Below the pieces are notes generated by a model. The model did no database searches, was not told the origin of the DNA, and was given only the letters and a program-made list of their open reading frames with translations. Both the position numbers and the translations under genes were made by a program. Positions 21,672 through 31,670 of a stretch of 64,000 nucleotides of DNA are shown here, piece after piece. Positions within the stretch are counted from its first letter, which is position 1; each line of letters opens with the position of its first letter. The DNA is from Stappia sp. MMSF_3263 (lineage in GTDB: Bacteria > Pseudomonadota > Alphaproteobacteria > Rhizobiales > Stappiaceae), in assembly GCF_030733745.1 (NCBI RefSeq), contig NZ_JASHIK010000010.1, forward strand, positions 1 through 64,000, written 5' to 3'.

Positions 21672-22823
21672 TCAGGGCGCCCCGGAAATGCGATAAAGCG
21701 CGCCGTCGCCCTCGTCGGTGGAGAACCAGAGCGTCCCGTCGGGCCCGTTGCGCAAGGTGCGGATGCGCCCGTACTCGCCGGCAACGAGCTGTTCTTCGGT
21801 GACGACCTCGCCGTTCTCCACCTCGAGCCGGGAGATCAGTTGGTCCTTCAGCGCGCCGACGAAGAGGTTGCCGCGCCATTGCGGCACGGCATTGCCCGTG
21901 TAGAAGGCCATCCCGGACGGGGCGATCGACGGATCCCAGTAGTGGACCGGCTGCTCGTAGCCCTCCGCCGTTGTGCCGACACCGATCCTCAGGCCCGAAT
22001 AGTGGCGGCCATAGGAGATGACCGGCCAGCCGTAATTCCTGCCGGCTTGCGGAATGTTGATCTCGTCGCCGCCGCGCGCGCCGTGCTCGACGGTCCAAAG
22101 CCGCCCGGTCGAGGGCTCGATCGCCGCGCCCTGGATGTTGCGGTGGCCGGTCGACCAGATCTCGGGCAACGCCCCGAAACCGTCCGCATAGGGATTGTCG
22201 GCCGGGATCGAGCCGTCGGCGGCGACCCGCAGGACGGATCCGGCATGATCCTTCGGGTCCTGGGCGCGGTCGGCATCCCCCCGGTCGCCGAGTGTCACGA
22301 AAACCGTGCCATCGGGCGCCGGCACGATGCGCGAGCCGAAATGGCGGCCGTTCCCGGTCTTCTTCTCCATCCGTGCGATGACCGTGACATCGACCAGCCT
22401 TGCGGCATCGCCCTCGCGCAGCAGCCTGGCCGTCGCCGCGGCGGTGCCGGCGCCGCCCGGTCCACGCTCGGAGAAGGTGAGATAGATCCGACCGCTCGCC
22501 GCGAAGTCCGGAGCGACGACAAGATCGAGCAAGCCCCCCTGCCCCGAGGCATAGACCCTTGGAACGCCTGAAACCTCGATGCGGCGCTCGCCGGCGGCGG
22601 AGACAAGCCACATGCGCCCCTCGACCTCGTTGACCAGCAGCGAGCCGTCGGGGAGGAAATCGAAGCCCCAGGGATAGGAGAGGTCCGCGACGGCGCGGGT
22701 GACCGTGAACCGGACATCGCCGGCCGTATGAACCGTTTGCGCCGATACCGGACCAAGGATCGCGGCCGTCAACGCCATGGCGCCGGCGACATTCGAAAAA
22801 ACAACTGAAAGAACTGCTCGCAA
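21672..22823 (-). CDS. PQQ-dependent aldose sugar dehydrogenase-like protein
   Basis: A 383-residue periplasmic six-bladed beta-propeller of the YliI/soluble glucose dehydrogenase family, which oxidises sugars using PQQ. A signal peptide of about 28 residues ends at VSA-QT. Family features are YPWGFDFLPDGSLLVNE, the catalytic-type GNGRHFGSRI, GHRNIQG and HGARGGDEIN. Translation begins at TTG (22821-22823), with GGGAGGG 6 bases upstream. It precedes the MFS exporter gene on the same strand with a 160-base gap; PQQ synthesis genes are not in the window. Confidence 0.88.
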   Translation of the reverse strand: MRAVLSVVFSNVAGAMALTAAILGPVSAQTVHTAGDVRFTVTRAVADLSYPWGFDFLPDGSLLVNEVEGRMWLVSAAGERRIEVSGVPRVYASGQGGLLDLVVAPDFAASGRIYLTFSERGPGGAGTAAATARLLREGDAARLVDVTVIARMEKKTGNGRHFGSRIVPAPDGTVFVTLGDRGDADRAQDPKDHAGSVLRVAADGSIPADNPYADGFGALPEIWSTGHRNIQGAAIEPSTGRLWTVEHGARGGDEINIPQAGRNYGWPVISYGRHYSGLRIGVGTTAEGYEQPVHYWDPSIAPSGMAFYTGNAVPQWRGNLFVGALKDQLISRLEVENGEVVTEEQLVAGEYGRIRTLRNGPDGTLWFSTDEGDGALYRISGAP

Positions 22824-22954
22824 GGGAACCCTCCCGCCTGATCCGGTCTCATGACCAGCCCCCGCCTATAGCTAGGGAGCAGGCCGGCGAGGTCCAGACG
22901 GGAAGCGATCGGGGATGGTGCGGCAGGTTCCGCACCATCCCCTGTCCGTGCGTC

Positions 22955-25030
22955 TCACGCCGCCTGACGGCCGTGGCGGGCGAGCACCGCCTCGGCCGGC
23001 TTGCCGGTCAGTTCCGACAAGTGGTCGAAACGGCTGACATAGGTGGCGACGCCGGCGGTGGCCGAACGCAGCTCGACGATCAGCCCGCCGATCTCGGTCT
23101 CCGGCATCAAGGCCTGCACCTCGTCCCAGCCGGCCCAGCCCGGACGGGCATCGAAGCCCAGTAGCTGCCCCCGCCGGCTGGAGACGATGGCGTTGATGCG
23201 TGCCGTCGCATCGCTCGGGCAGGCAATGGTGACGTGGTGGATCGGCTCGAGCAGCACCGGCTTGCACTGCGGCAGCCCCTCGCGCATCGCCTGGATCGCC
23301 GCCATGCGGAACGCCTGGTCGGAGGAATCGACGCTGTGATAGGAGCCGTCGGTCAGGGTCACCGCGATGTCGACGGTGGGAAAGCCGAGCGTGCCGGTTC
23401 GCAAGGCCTCTTCCACGCCGGCACGCACGGAGGCGATATACTGCTTGGGGATCACCCCGCCCGTGATCGTGTCGTTGAAGACGAAGCCCTCGCCGCGCGG
23501 CATCGGCCTTATGTCGATGGCCACATCGCCGAACTGGCCATGGCCGCCCGACTGCTTCTTGTGGCGTGCCCTCACCGATGTCGACCCGCGGATCGTCTCG
23601 CGATAGGGAATGGTGGAATCCGCCGTTTCCACCGTCAGTCCGTATTTGCCGGTCAGCCGCTCCAGCGCAACGCGCAGATGCATCTCGCCCTGCCCCTCGA
23701 TCCGCGTCTCGCCGCTATCCTGGCTCTGGGTGACGACAAGCGCCGGGTCCTCCTCGGCCAGCTTGGCAAGTGCCGCCGACAGCTTCACCTCGTCGCGCCG
23801 CTCGCTCGGCGAGACGGCAAGGCCGAGCACCGGCGGTGGCATCACGAGCGGCGCGAGCTGGGGCGCGGACGCAGTGGCACCGAGCGTATCGCCCGTACGC
23901 ACCCCGTCGAGCTTGCCCAGACCGACCGTATCGCCGGCTTGCGCCGGCCCGCGCTTGTTCGCCTGCTGGCCCATCAGCTTGTAGAAACCGGATATCCGTA
24001 CCGGCTCGCCGTCCGGCCGGGTCAGCGTGTCCGCGTCCGACAGGGTGCCGCAGATGAGCCGCGCCAGCGACAGCTTGCCCGCATGCAGCGTGTGGACGGT
24101 CTTGAGCACCTGGACAAGCGTGCCGCCATCCTCGGAGAGCCCCAGCCTGGCGCGGGTCTCGGCAATCCCAGGCGCGTCATGACGCAGAGCCTTCATCAGC
24201 CGTCCGATGCCGTTGCCATGTTCGGCCGAGCCGAACAGCACCGGGCAGATCAGACCGTCGCGCAACTCGCTGCCGATGTCATCGAAAACCCTGTCGCGCT
24301 CCGGGGCAATGTCCTCCAGCAGCGATTCCATCAGGACGTCGTCATGGTCGGCCAGCGTCTCCAGCATGGAAAAGCGCGCCTCGACCTCGCGCGCCATTGC
24401 CTCGTCGGGGATCTCGATCACCTGGCTTGCCGCGTGCTCGCGGTAGACATAACCGCGCTCCAGCGCCAGGTCGATGAAGCCGGTGGCGATGCCGTCCTTC
24501 CAGATCGGGATCTGGCGCATGACCAGCGGCACGGCCGAGGCCGGCTGCAGCATGGCCAGCACGTCGCGCAGCCGCATGGAAGCCTTGTCGATCTTGTTCA
24601 GGAACAGGATGCGGGGAATGCCGCGATCCTCAAGCTGCTTGAGAATGACCTGAAGCGCGGCCACCTTCTTTTCGTCCGCCTCGGCAACCACGACGGCAAG
24701 GTCGATGCCGGCAAGCACGCCCGCGGTCTCGCCCAGGAAGTCGATGGAGCCGGGACAATCGAGGAAAACGAAACGGTCGCCGAGATACTCGGTCTCGGCC
24801 ATGTTGAGTTCGACGCTCATGGAGTGGGCGCGCGCCTCCGGGGCGGCATCGCCGACCGTGTTGCCGGCGGTCACCGCGCCCTGCCGCGAAATGGCCCCCG
24901 TGCGGGCGAGCAACGCTTCCAGCAGCGATGTCTTTCCGCTGCCGAAGGGCCCGAAGATCCCGATGCACCGGGGCCCCGTATCTCTGCCGGCTGGGGTGCC
25001 GACGCTCCCGTTTGTCCTGTTGTCGCCCAT
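22955..25030 (-). CDS. elongation factor G-like translational GTPase
   Basis: A 691-residue protein with all EF-G domains: GTPase (P-loop GPFGSGKTS at residues 27-35, switch II-type DCPGSIDF, NKID), domain II, and domains III-V. The P-loop and DCPG differ from AHIDAGKTT and DTPG of canonical EF-G, which places it with the second, divergent EF-G-like proteins of alphaproteobacteria rather than with FusA of the str operon. Its exact role (ribosome recycling, stress translation) is unknown. AAGGAGA precedes the ATG at 25030. The longer open frame to 25381 translates a repeat element and is rejected. Confidence 0.88.
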   Translation of the reverse strand: MGDNRTNGSVGTPAGRDTGPRCIGIFGPFGSGKTSLLEALLARTGAISRQGAVTAGNTVGDAAPEARAHSMSVELNMAETEYLGDRFVFLDCPGSIDFLGETAGVLAGIDLAVVVAEADEKKVAALQVILKQLEDRGIPRILFLNKIDKASMRLRDVLAMLQPASAVPLVMRQIPIWKDGIATGFIDLALERGYVYREHAASQVIEIPDEAMAREVEARFSMLETLADHDDVLMESLLEDIAPERDRVFDDIGSELRDGLICPVLFGSAEHGNGIGRLMKALRHDAPGIAETRARLGLSEDGGTLVQVLKTVHTLHAGKLSLARLICGTLSDADTLTRPDGEPVRISGFYKLMGQQANKRGPAQAGDTVGLGKLDGVRTGDTLGATASAPQLAPLVMPPPVLGLAVSPSERRDEVKLSAALAKLAEEDPALVVTQSQDSGETRIEGQGEMHLRVALERLTGKYGLTVETADSTIPYRETIRGSTSVRARHKKQSGGHGQFGDVAIDIRPMPRGEGFVFNDTITGGVIPKQYIASVRAGVEEALRTGTLGFPTVDIAVTLTDGSYHSVDSSDQAFRMAAIQAMREGLPQCKPVLLEPIHHVTIACPSDATARINAIVSSRRGQLLGFDARPGWAGWDEVQALMPETEIGGLIVELRSATAGVATYVSRFDHLSELTGKPAEAVLARHGRQAA

Positions 25031-25307
25031 GCTCAAGTCTCCTTCCCCATCAGGTCCTGGAAAGGACCGGTTGTCGTAGAAGGAACCGGGCGCGGCTCTG
25101 ACCGGACGGCGCCGCGCACCAGCACCGCCGCCCGCCAGACACGGGCGGACGCTCATCGTCGCGCCGATGAGGCGGCGAACGCAAGGGAAACCTGTGCTGC
25201 GCTGCGTTACGGACTGGGGCGCTGCGATGCGCGCCGACCAGCTTCTGGCGACTGCGGGGCCTCCGCGCCTGCCGCAACCGGCCGCGAGCCGTCGCACCTG
25301 CCGGGGT

Positions 25308-25350
25308 TGCCAATGGATCCTGCTCTCCGCTTCGCTCCGGCTGGGATGAC
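25308..25350. repeat. dispersed intergenic repeat, short copy
   Basis: Reverse complement of this 43-base stretch aligns with 12923-12966 with one gap; shared blocks include GTCATCCC, AGAGC and GGATCCATTGGCA. It lies in the leader of the EF-G-like gene and explains the spurious N-terminal extension of that frame. Confidence 0.65.
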
Positions 25351-25423
25351 CGCCGAGAGAGAGGCAAGGCCGGCGTGACATCGGCAGGGCGGCGGGATGG
25401 GATCCGGGAACGAGGCAAATACA

Positions 25424-25453
25424 AAGGCCCGGCGGATCGCTCCGCCGGGCCTT
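25424..25453 (-). terminator. intrinsic terminator of the aminotransferase gene
   Basis: A perfect 13-base GC-rich stem (25424-25436 with 25441-25453) with a TCGC loop lies 35 bases after the stop codon. On the minus strand it is followed by a T-rich TGTATTT. Confidence 0.88.
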
Positions 25454-25487
25454 GTCGCTCCATCCACGCCGAACCGGCGCGGGCGGG

Positions 25488-26729
<1,242 letters not shown>

Positions 26730-26785
26730 CTACTTCCCGCGCTCCCGCCACGCAAGGGAGATGGCGAGCCGTCCGCGCAAGCCGT

Positions 26786-28450
26786 CTAACCAGCGAGGAC
26801 GCCGCCGCCGCAACGGATGCCGTGGACCCGCACATCCGCCTCGCCCAGATGCAGGCCGAGCGTCGTCAGCAGCCCGTGCACGGCGGCATCGAGCGGATCG
26901 GCGACATTGCCCAGCACGCTGCCGACCGTGTCGGCGATCGGACCGGGCAGGGACAGGCCGAGCGACAGCAGCTTCACCTCGACATCGAGATCCGACAGCA
27001 GGCTGGAGACCAGCGAGCCGGCGATCGAGTTGGTGCTGGTACGCTTCACCGTGCCGCGCTCGACGTCGCGCGCGGTGAAGACAAGCCGCGTGCCAAGCGA
27101 ATTGCCGACATCGATATGCGCCTTGCCGGTGACCTTGACCAGCGGCGCGTCGACGATGCGCGCGGGAGAAAGGCGCGGCGTGGTGCCGAAATCGGACAGG
27201 TCGCCGCCGCCGAGTTCGCCGATCCAGGCCTCCGTGATCCCCGGCCGGGCAACGACCGCCGCGCGCGACGACCCGCCATAGGGGCAGGAAACGGAGGCAA
27301 GGCTCGCCTCGCCATAGGCAAGGTCGACAACAAGCGGCAGCCGCAGGCGGACATTGGCGAGCGCACCGGCGCCGCCTACCTCCGCCACGAGACGCAGTCG
27401 CGTCTGCGCGGTGCGCACCTTCGCAGCTTTCGGTCCGACGGCGATCATGGCGCTGTGGCGCGGCATCTCGCCAATGGCAAGATCGACGGTGAGCGACAGC
27501 AGGCCCGGCACCTCTGCGCCCAGATCGAGCTTCACCTGGCGCGCGCCGTTGGCAAGCACGAGCGAGGAACCGAGGATCTGCATGGCCGAGACCTGCGCGT
27601 CGAGCCCCGGCGCCGGATCGTCGATGGCAAGCATCGCGAAGGGGCCGAGATCGAACAGCGAGGCAAGCGGCACCTCGCCGTCGAGCCCGCCCGAGGCCAG
27701 CAGGCGCTTCAACGCCAGTTCCGCCGCCGTGTCGCCGTTGCCGGCGGCGATCTTCGCCATCGCGGCGACGAGATCGCCGGTTGTCACCGACGCGTCGAGC
27801 ACGTCCTGGAAGGTGCCCGCCTTCAGGTCGATCTCGCTCGCCACCGCCTGGATCGTCTGCGCGATCTGCACATCGGCCGAGGCCAGCCCCTGATAGTCCA
27901 TGACATTGAGATTGACCGTGGTCCCCAGCATTTTGCCGAGGAGTTCGTTGGCAACGCCGTCGCGCAGCGCGAGCAGCCGTGTACCGATGGAGAACGAGGC
28001 CATCTCTGCATTGGCGGCCAGCGCCGAGACCCCGATAGTGGCCGTCTGGGAGGAGAACACCTTGGCGAAATAGACTCGGCCCGGCTTGCTCAGGTCGACC
28101 CTGACCGCGTTGAACGGCTGCAGGTTGGGCCGGAAGCGGCGCGTGTGATCGAGCGCCGTGTCCTGGACGTAGTTGCCGCGGATGACGGTGAAGTCGGCCT
28201 CGACGCCGTTCGCTTGGAGCGTCGCGGCGACGGCGGCTTCCGCGCGGGAGATATCGGAGGCGCCGGCAACGGCGGCCAGATCGGCCGTTCCCTGCAGGGT
28301 CCGCCGCTCCAGGAACAGCGAGCCGACATCGACGGCAAGGGCCAGCGCCCCGACGATCACGGCAAAGAAGAAGGCCGTGACCATCGCGACCGATCCATTC
28401 CGGTCGCGGGCAAGGGAAACGAGGAGTCTGCGCGGTTCTTTGCTGTACAT
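26786..28450 (-). CDS. tadG: TadG-like pilus assembly protein
   Basis: A 554-residue protein of the Flp/Tad system type. A TadE/TadG-like N-terminal anchor (about residues 12-45, GSVAMVTAFFFAVIVGALALAVDVG) is followed by a long periplasmic part with repeated Ala/Leu/Asp-rich strands and helices. It probably helps surface display of Flp-type pili or shapes the envelope. GGAGGACA stands 6 bases before the ATG at 28450; the frame extends to 28471. It is 17 bases after a TadE-like gene. The tad ATPase, secretin and pilin genes are not in the window, so this is an orphan pair. Confidence 0.82.
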   Translation of the reverse strand: MYSKEPRRLLVSLARDRNGSVAMVTAFFFAVIVGALALAVDVGSLFLERRTLQGTADLAAVAGASDISRAEAAVAATLQANGVEADFTVIRGNYVQDTALDHTRRFRPNLQPFNAVRVDLSKPGRVYFAKVFSSQTATIGVSALAANAEMASFSIGTRLLALRDGVANELLGKMLGTTVNLNVMDYQGLASADVQIAQTIQAVASEIDLKAGTFQDVLDASVTTGDLVAAMAKIAAGNGDTAAELALKRLLASGGLDGEVPLASLFDLGPFAMLAIDDPAPGLDAQVSAMQILGSSLVLANGARQVKLDLGAEVPGLLSLTVDLAIGEMPRHSAMIAVGPKAAKVRTAQTRLRLVAEVGGAGALANVRLRLPLVVDLAYGEASLASVSCPYGGSSRAAVVARPGITEAWIGELGGGDLSDFGTTPRLSPARIVDAPLVKVTGKAHIDVGNSLGTRLVFTARDVERGTVKRTSTNSIAGSLVSSLLSDLDVEVKLLSLGLSLPGPIADTVGSVLGNVADPLDAAVHGLLTTLGLHLGEADVRVHGIRCGGGVLAG

Positions 28451-28467
28451 GACGTGTCCTCCTCGCC

Positions 28468-28896
28468 TCAATAGCCGCCGCGCTTGACGACGGCGGCGCG
28501 CGCGATCGTCTGGCTCGGCAAGGGAAGGATGGGGCCGATCGCCCAGATCGGCAGGCTGCTGGCGTCATAGAAGACGGCAACGCGGAACTGGGTGGCGTCG
28601 GTGGCGACAGGCCCCGCCTCGACGCTCACATGGCTCACGTCGAGAAGGGCATATTGCCGGGCATTCTCGGTGACGTGGCGATTGGCGATCTGGACCCTCT
28701 CGGGATCCGAAAGACCAGCGATGGAGGCCCGGGCCGCATCCGCAGCGAGCTGCTGAACACTGTGCGTCGCACCGAAATAAATGCCGTAGGCGATGATCCC
28801 GAGCATCACCAGCACGAAGACCGGCAACACGAGGGCGAATTCAACAGCCGAGGCGCCGGATTTTTCCCGCAGGAAGCGGTCGATCAACTTGCGCAT
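28468..28896 (-). CDS. tadE: TadE-like pilus assembly protein
   Basis: A 142-residue pseudopilin-like protein with a short charged N-terminus, then the TadE-like motif GASAVEFALVLPVFVLVMLG and one membrane helix (residues about 14-40). The remaining 100 residues are periplasmic. In Tad systems TadE is cleaved by a prepilin peptidase and forms minor pilins. AAGGAGC precedes the ATG. It is followed 17 bases later by the TadG-like gene and preceded by a long AT-rich promoter region. Confidence 0.87.
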   Translation of the reverse strand: MRKLIDRFLREKSGASAVEFALVLPVFVLVMLGIIAYGIYFGATHSVQQLAADAARASIAGLSDPERVQIANRHVTENARQYALLDVSHVSVEAGPVATDATQFRVAVFYDASSLPIWAIGPILPLPSQTIARAAVVKRGGY

Positions 28897-29561
28897 GCAA
28901 TGGCTCCTTCCTCAAGGAAGGGCGCGAAGCTTGCGGGTCGTGCCGCATGGATATCAAGTCAAGCCCGAAAATGAAAAATTGAACAAGGACACTGACACGA
29001 CATCGTATTACTCCGGATTTATCTTCCGGAAATCTTCTGGCACAACTTGTCTTCACGCCATACAGACGATAATAGTCCGATTATCGCGCTAAAATTGTGT
29101 AAACTTTGCTTTTGATTAACAAGTGTTAAACGATTTATTTTATCAGAAACAGGAAATCTGCCTGGAAATATTTTCATTTCAAAAACAAGAATATACCTTT
29201 GGTTGCACTGTAAAAAATACGAATTTTCGAACATTCGCTTCTAATGAAAAAAATCATCTGAAACTTTGTTTTTGACGCGGATTGCGGAAAAAATTGCATC
29301 CCTTGCCCCTGGTGCGCAGGCCCGGCGCCTGATCCTCCATGTCGCGCCTCTCCCCGCGGCCCGCAAATGGGCCCCTTCGGCAGTCACGCATGTCAGCGGC
29401 AAACGACAACAGGCCGGCGAGCGGCTCCGGTTCTCGGGCCACTCGCCGACCTGTCTCGACGATCACGATGGGAAATGCGGGGTTTGCGAAAATGTGCCGG
29501 GTTCGGCAACGCGCCGCGTGGGAGGTCCCGCGCGCCCTCGCCCCCCGGAGCTGTCCTGACC
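28897..29561. other. 665-base intergenic region with AT-rich core
   Basis: No gene is supported here. From about 28960 to 29280 the sequence is strongly AT-rich, against a GC-rich background. It contains GATAAT-N6-ATTATC (29068-29085) and TTAACA-AG-TGTTAA (29116-29129), both perfect inverted repeats. The second includes two TTAA half-sites spaced 6 bases, close to but not equal to the TTAA-N7-TTAA of CtrA, a known regulator of tad genes in alphaproteobacteria. It presumably carries the TadE promoter. A 71-residue frame on the minus strand (29019-29234) is not credible. Confidence 0.6.
29068..29085. promoter_or_regulatory. perfect inverted repeat GATAAT-N6-ATTATC
   Basis: An 18-base dyad in the AT-rich region upstream of the TadE-like gene, with arms of 6 bases and a 6-base spacer. 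Its geometry suits a dimeric repressor or activator. The binding protein is not indicated. Confidence 0.4.
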
Positions 29562-29567
29562 CTAGTG
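29552..29567. repeat. solo copy of an inverted-repeat end
   Basis: GTCCTGACCCTAGTGC is identical to bases 35144-35159, the right end of the MITE-like element with its outer flank. No partner end is found nearby. The TAG in it (complement) is the stop codon of the PAS gene. It may be the remnant of an excised or decayed element. Confidence 0.5.
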
Positions 29568-30677
29568 CTTGCTCTCGATCAGCAGGTAATGGGTGGTGCC
29601 CGCGTCAATAACCGTCGCGCGCATGCGCTTGCTGCGCGACACGCCGTCGAAGCCGCTGACCGTCGCCTGCAGCGGCGTGTTGCCGCCTTTGCGGGCATGC
29701 TCGATCAGACTGAGGAACGTCTTGGGATGCAGCATGGTCTCGGTGATCGGCGCCGATTCCATCAGCTGCTCGGTCACCGCGAAGGTCTTGCGCGCCGCAT
29801 GATTGGCGGAGATCAGCATTCGCGTCTTGATGTCGACCACCAGCATCGGCGCATGCACGCAGTTGAAGATCTGCTGGAAGTCGATGCCGCTCTCCTTGAC
29901 CTTGGAAGCGGAGAAGACGACGCCGCCAAGCCCGGCCGAGACCCGGAACGGGATCAGGTCGAAATCCAGTGTCATCGAATCGCCGCTCGCCAGGAAGAAG
30001 CGCTTGCTGCCGTCCATCGGCGCGCGCCGCGCCAGCGTCGTCAGGACGACCGAAGTCAGGGTCTTGCCGACGCGGTTGGGAATGTGGGCGATGTTGCGCC
30101 CGATGCACAGCGAGGGATCGGAAATGTTGAACAGCTTGTAGAGCGCGTCATTGGCGTAGCGCAGATAGCCGAAACTATCACAAACAAGCACCGCCTTCTC
30201 GCTGTCCTCGACGAGATGACGGATCAGCGGCGCGACCCCGCGCACCGCCGTGCCGTTGGCCTCGTCCTCGACCTCCGAGCCCGAGACGGCGACGACGAAG
30301 GTGCGCCCGCCCTCGGCCTGGTAGCGCATTGCCACCAGCGACAGCCCGGCGCCAAGGTCGTCGCCGCCGAGTTCGACCGGACCGGCCGCGCCGTTCTTCA
30401 CGGCGAGCTGGATCAGGCTGAGGATCTGCTTCTGGTCGTTCTGCGCCATGTGGCGCATCGCCGTCGACAGCGACGCGTCGTTGAGGCCCGAGCGGTGCTC
30501 GAAATCAAGCGACCGCGGCTCCAGCCACACGACCCGCTTCGCCTGGATGTCGACCATGAAGAAGGACAGGCCCGCCACCGACATCGCCGGCGTGCCGCCG
30601 TCACTGGCAACGGGCTGGCTGACCGTTTCCGTATCCGCCGGCACCGGGTGCCGCTCAGCCTTCTCCATTGCGTCCAT
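29562..30677 (-). CDS. PAS-domain protein of unknown function
   Basis: A 371-residue soluble protein. Two PAS-like regions can be made out: about residues 165-270 (VLVCDSFGYLRYANDALYKLFNI) and 275-365 (VHAPMLVVDIKTRMLISANHAARKTF), with a further degenerate one near residues 30-130. No kinase, cyclase or HTH domain is attached, so it may sense a ligand and pass the signal through protein contacts. The ATG at 30677 was chosen from two close Met codons; the ribosome site is weak. The stop codon lies within a solo inverted-repeat end shared with the 35-kb element, so the C-terminus may have been set by an insertion. Confidence 0.7.
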   Translation of the reverse strand: MDAMEKAERHPVPADTETVSQPVASDGGTPAMSVAGLSFFMVDIQAKRVVWLEPRSLDFEHRSGLNDASLSTAMRHMAQNDQKQILSLIQLAVKNGAAGPVELGGDDLGAGLSLVAMRYQAEGGRTFVVAVSGSEVEDEANGTAVRGVAPLIRHLVEDSEKAVLVCDSFGYLRYANDALYKLFNISDPSLCIGRNIAHIPNRVGKTLTSVVLTTLARRAPMDGSKRFFLASGDSMTLDFDLIPFRVSAGLGGVVFSASKVKESGIDFQQIFNCVHAPMLVVDIKTRMLISANHAARKTFAVTEQLMESAPITETMLHPKTFLSLIEHARKGGNTPLQATVSGFDGVSRSKRMRATVIDAGTTHYLLIESKH

Positions 30678-30947
30678 TTTTCGTTTTCCGGTTCTCGCCA
30701 GACGCCCGGGATCGCCCCTGGCGGTCAGCCCAAATGCTGCGTTGTCCCAACCTTCGCGCAAAGCTCCTGCGATTCAGTAAAAGCGGTCACAGAAATTCGC
30801 ATGCTCCGCATTCATAATTGCGCAGGCTCCTGCCTTGCTTCCGCCGCGAAATGACACAGGAAGTGCCCGATTGGCGGCCTCAGGCAGCCCATATCGACGG
30901 TCATCTTCACAGCATCGAAATTGCACGAAGCCCCCGGAGTACCAGTC

Positions 30948-31214
30948 ATGCGTTCCACAAGCTCCACACGCCGTTCGCGTTTCGGCAAGTCCGTCCGCGC
31001 GGTGGCGATCGCCGCCATCGGCTCGGTCCCCGCCGTGCTGATCGCCTCGAGCGCCCGCGCCGCCAACACGACCGCCGCCGACGAATGGACCATCGGCCTG
31101 CTGGCCGTTGCCTTCGGCTCGATGCTGATCGTCCTGACCCTGCTGGGCAGCCGCATGACGCAGAGCCTGCGCGCCAGCCTGCGCCAGCGCGACACCACCG
31201 GGAGGCAGATGTGA
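30948..31214 (+). CDS. small membrane or exported protein, 88 residues
   Basis: Unrecognised. A basic N-terminus rich in Ser and Arg is followed by a hydrophobic segment ending in SARAANT (a possible signal peptide cut) and a second hydrophobic helix (about residues 45-66, TIGLLAVAFGSMLIVLTLLG). CGGAG lies 8 bases before the ATG. It overlaps the next small gene by one base (TGATG), so the two are translated together. It is divergent from the PAS gene. Confidence 0.6.
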   Translation: MRSTSSTRRSRFGKSVRAVAIAAIGSVPAVLIASSARAANTTAADEWTIGLLAVAFGSMLIVLTLLGSRMTQSLRASLRQRDTTGRQM

Positions 31215-31402
31215 TGCGTCGCGGCACGTTCGACACGCTCGGCGCCTCGCGGCGCGCGGAAGACGAGCGCGCGGCCATGTTCCTGGCCGTCGCCGTCGCC
31301 GTCGGCCTGCTTTTCGCAGGCTCGCTGACCATGTTCGGCGGCCCGCTCACCGAAACGATCCGCGATCTCGGCCCGCAGGCAATGTCCGCCGATCAGCGCT
31401 GA
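31214..31402 (+). CDS. small single-helix membrane protein, 62 residues
   Basis: Unrecognised. A charged 20-residue N-terminal part (TLGASRRAEDERAA) leads into one membrane helix (about residues 21-40, FLAVAVAVGLLFAGSLTMFGG) and a short polar tail. Its start overlaps the preceding stop codon, and GGGAGGC lies within the end of the previous gene as ribosome site. Such overlapping membrane peptides are usually subunits of one small complex; the function is not known. Confidence 0.6.
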   Translation: MRRGTFDTLGASRRAEDERAAMFLAVAVAVGLLFAGSLTMFGGPLTETIRDLGPQAMSADQR

Positions 31403-31670
31403 CCGGTCTTGTCGGCTCGCAAGCGCCGGGCCGGTCCACTTTTCGAGTGCGCCTCGCCGTCCCCTTCCGCTTTCCTCCCCCACTGGCATTCGCATCGGTC
31501 CGAGCGTAGGCTCGCGAGACGGTGGTTTCCGTGATCCCGCGCCCGGATGTCTTCCTTGCGTTGCATCAACGCGGCCGGCTCGGGGAGGCGCCACTGTCGT
31601 GATGTCAGGCATGCCGGCGGAAACAAGAAGCGGATCAGGGAGCCGGCCCCGCGAGGCGGAGTTTCGAACG

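Larger units (their letters stand above)
25031..25487. other. intergenic region between aminotransferase and EF-G-like genes
   Basis: These 457 bases hold no supported gene. In order they contain a perfect 6-base hairpin with GGAA loop in the EF-G-like leader (25053-25068), a short copy of the dispersed repeat (25308-25350) and the terminator of the aminotransferase gene (25424-25453). Open frames here are translations of the repeat. Confidence 0.6.

Noticed and set aside
23234-25378. A 714-residue open frame opposite the EF-G-like gene
   Set aside because: Same reason; the coding strand is fixed by the GTPase motifs.
25031-25381. N-terminal extension of the EF-G-like protein
   Set aside because: It translates the dispersed repeat and lies upstream of an ATG with a near-perfect ribosome site.
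26822-28474. A 550-residue open frame opposite the TadG-like gene
   Set aside because: The complementary strand encodes a plausible anchor-plus-periplasmic protein with a good ribosome site; this frame encodes a charged, featureless product.
29019-29234. A 71-residue gene in the AT-rich intergenic region
   Set aside because: No ribosome site, no domain and composition of non-coding DNA.
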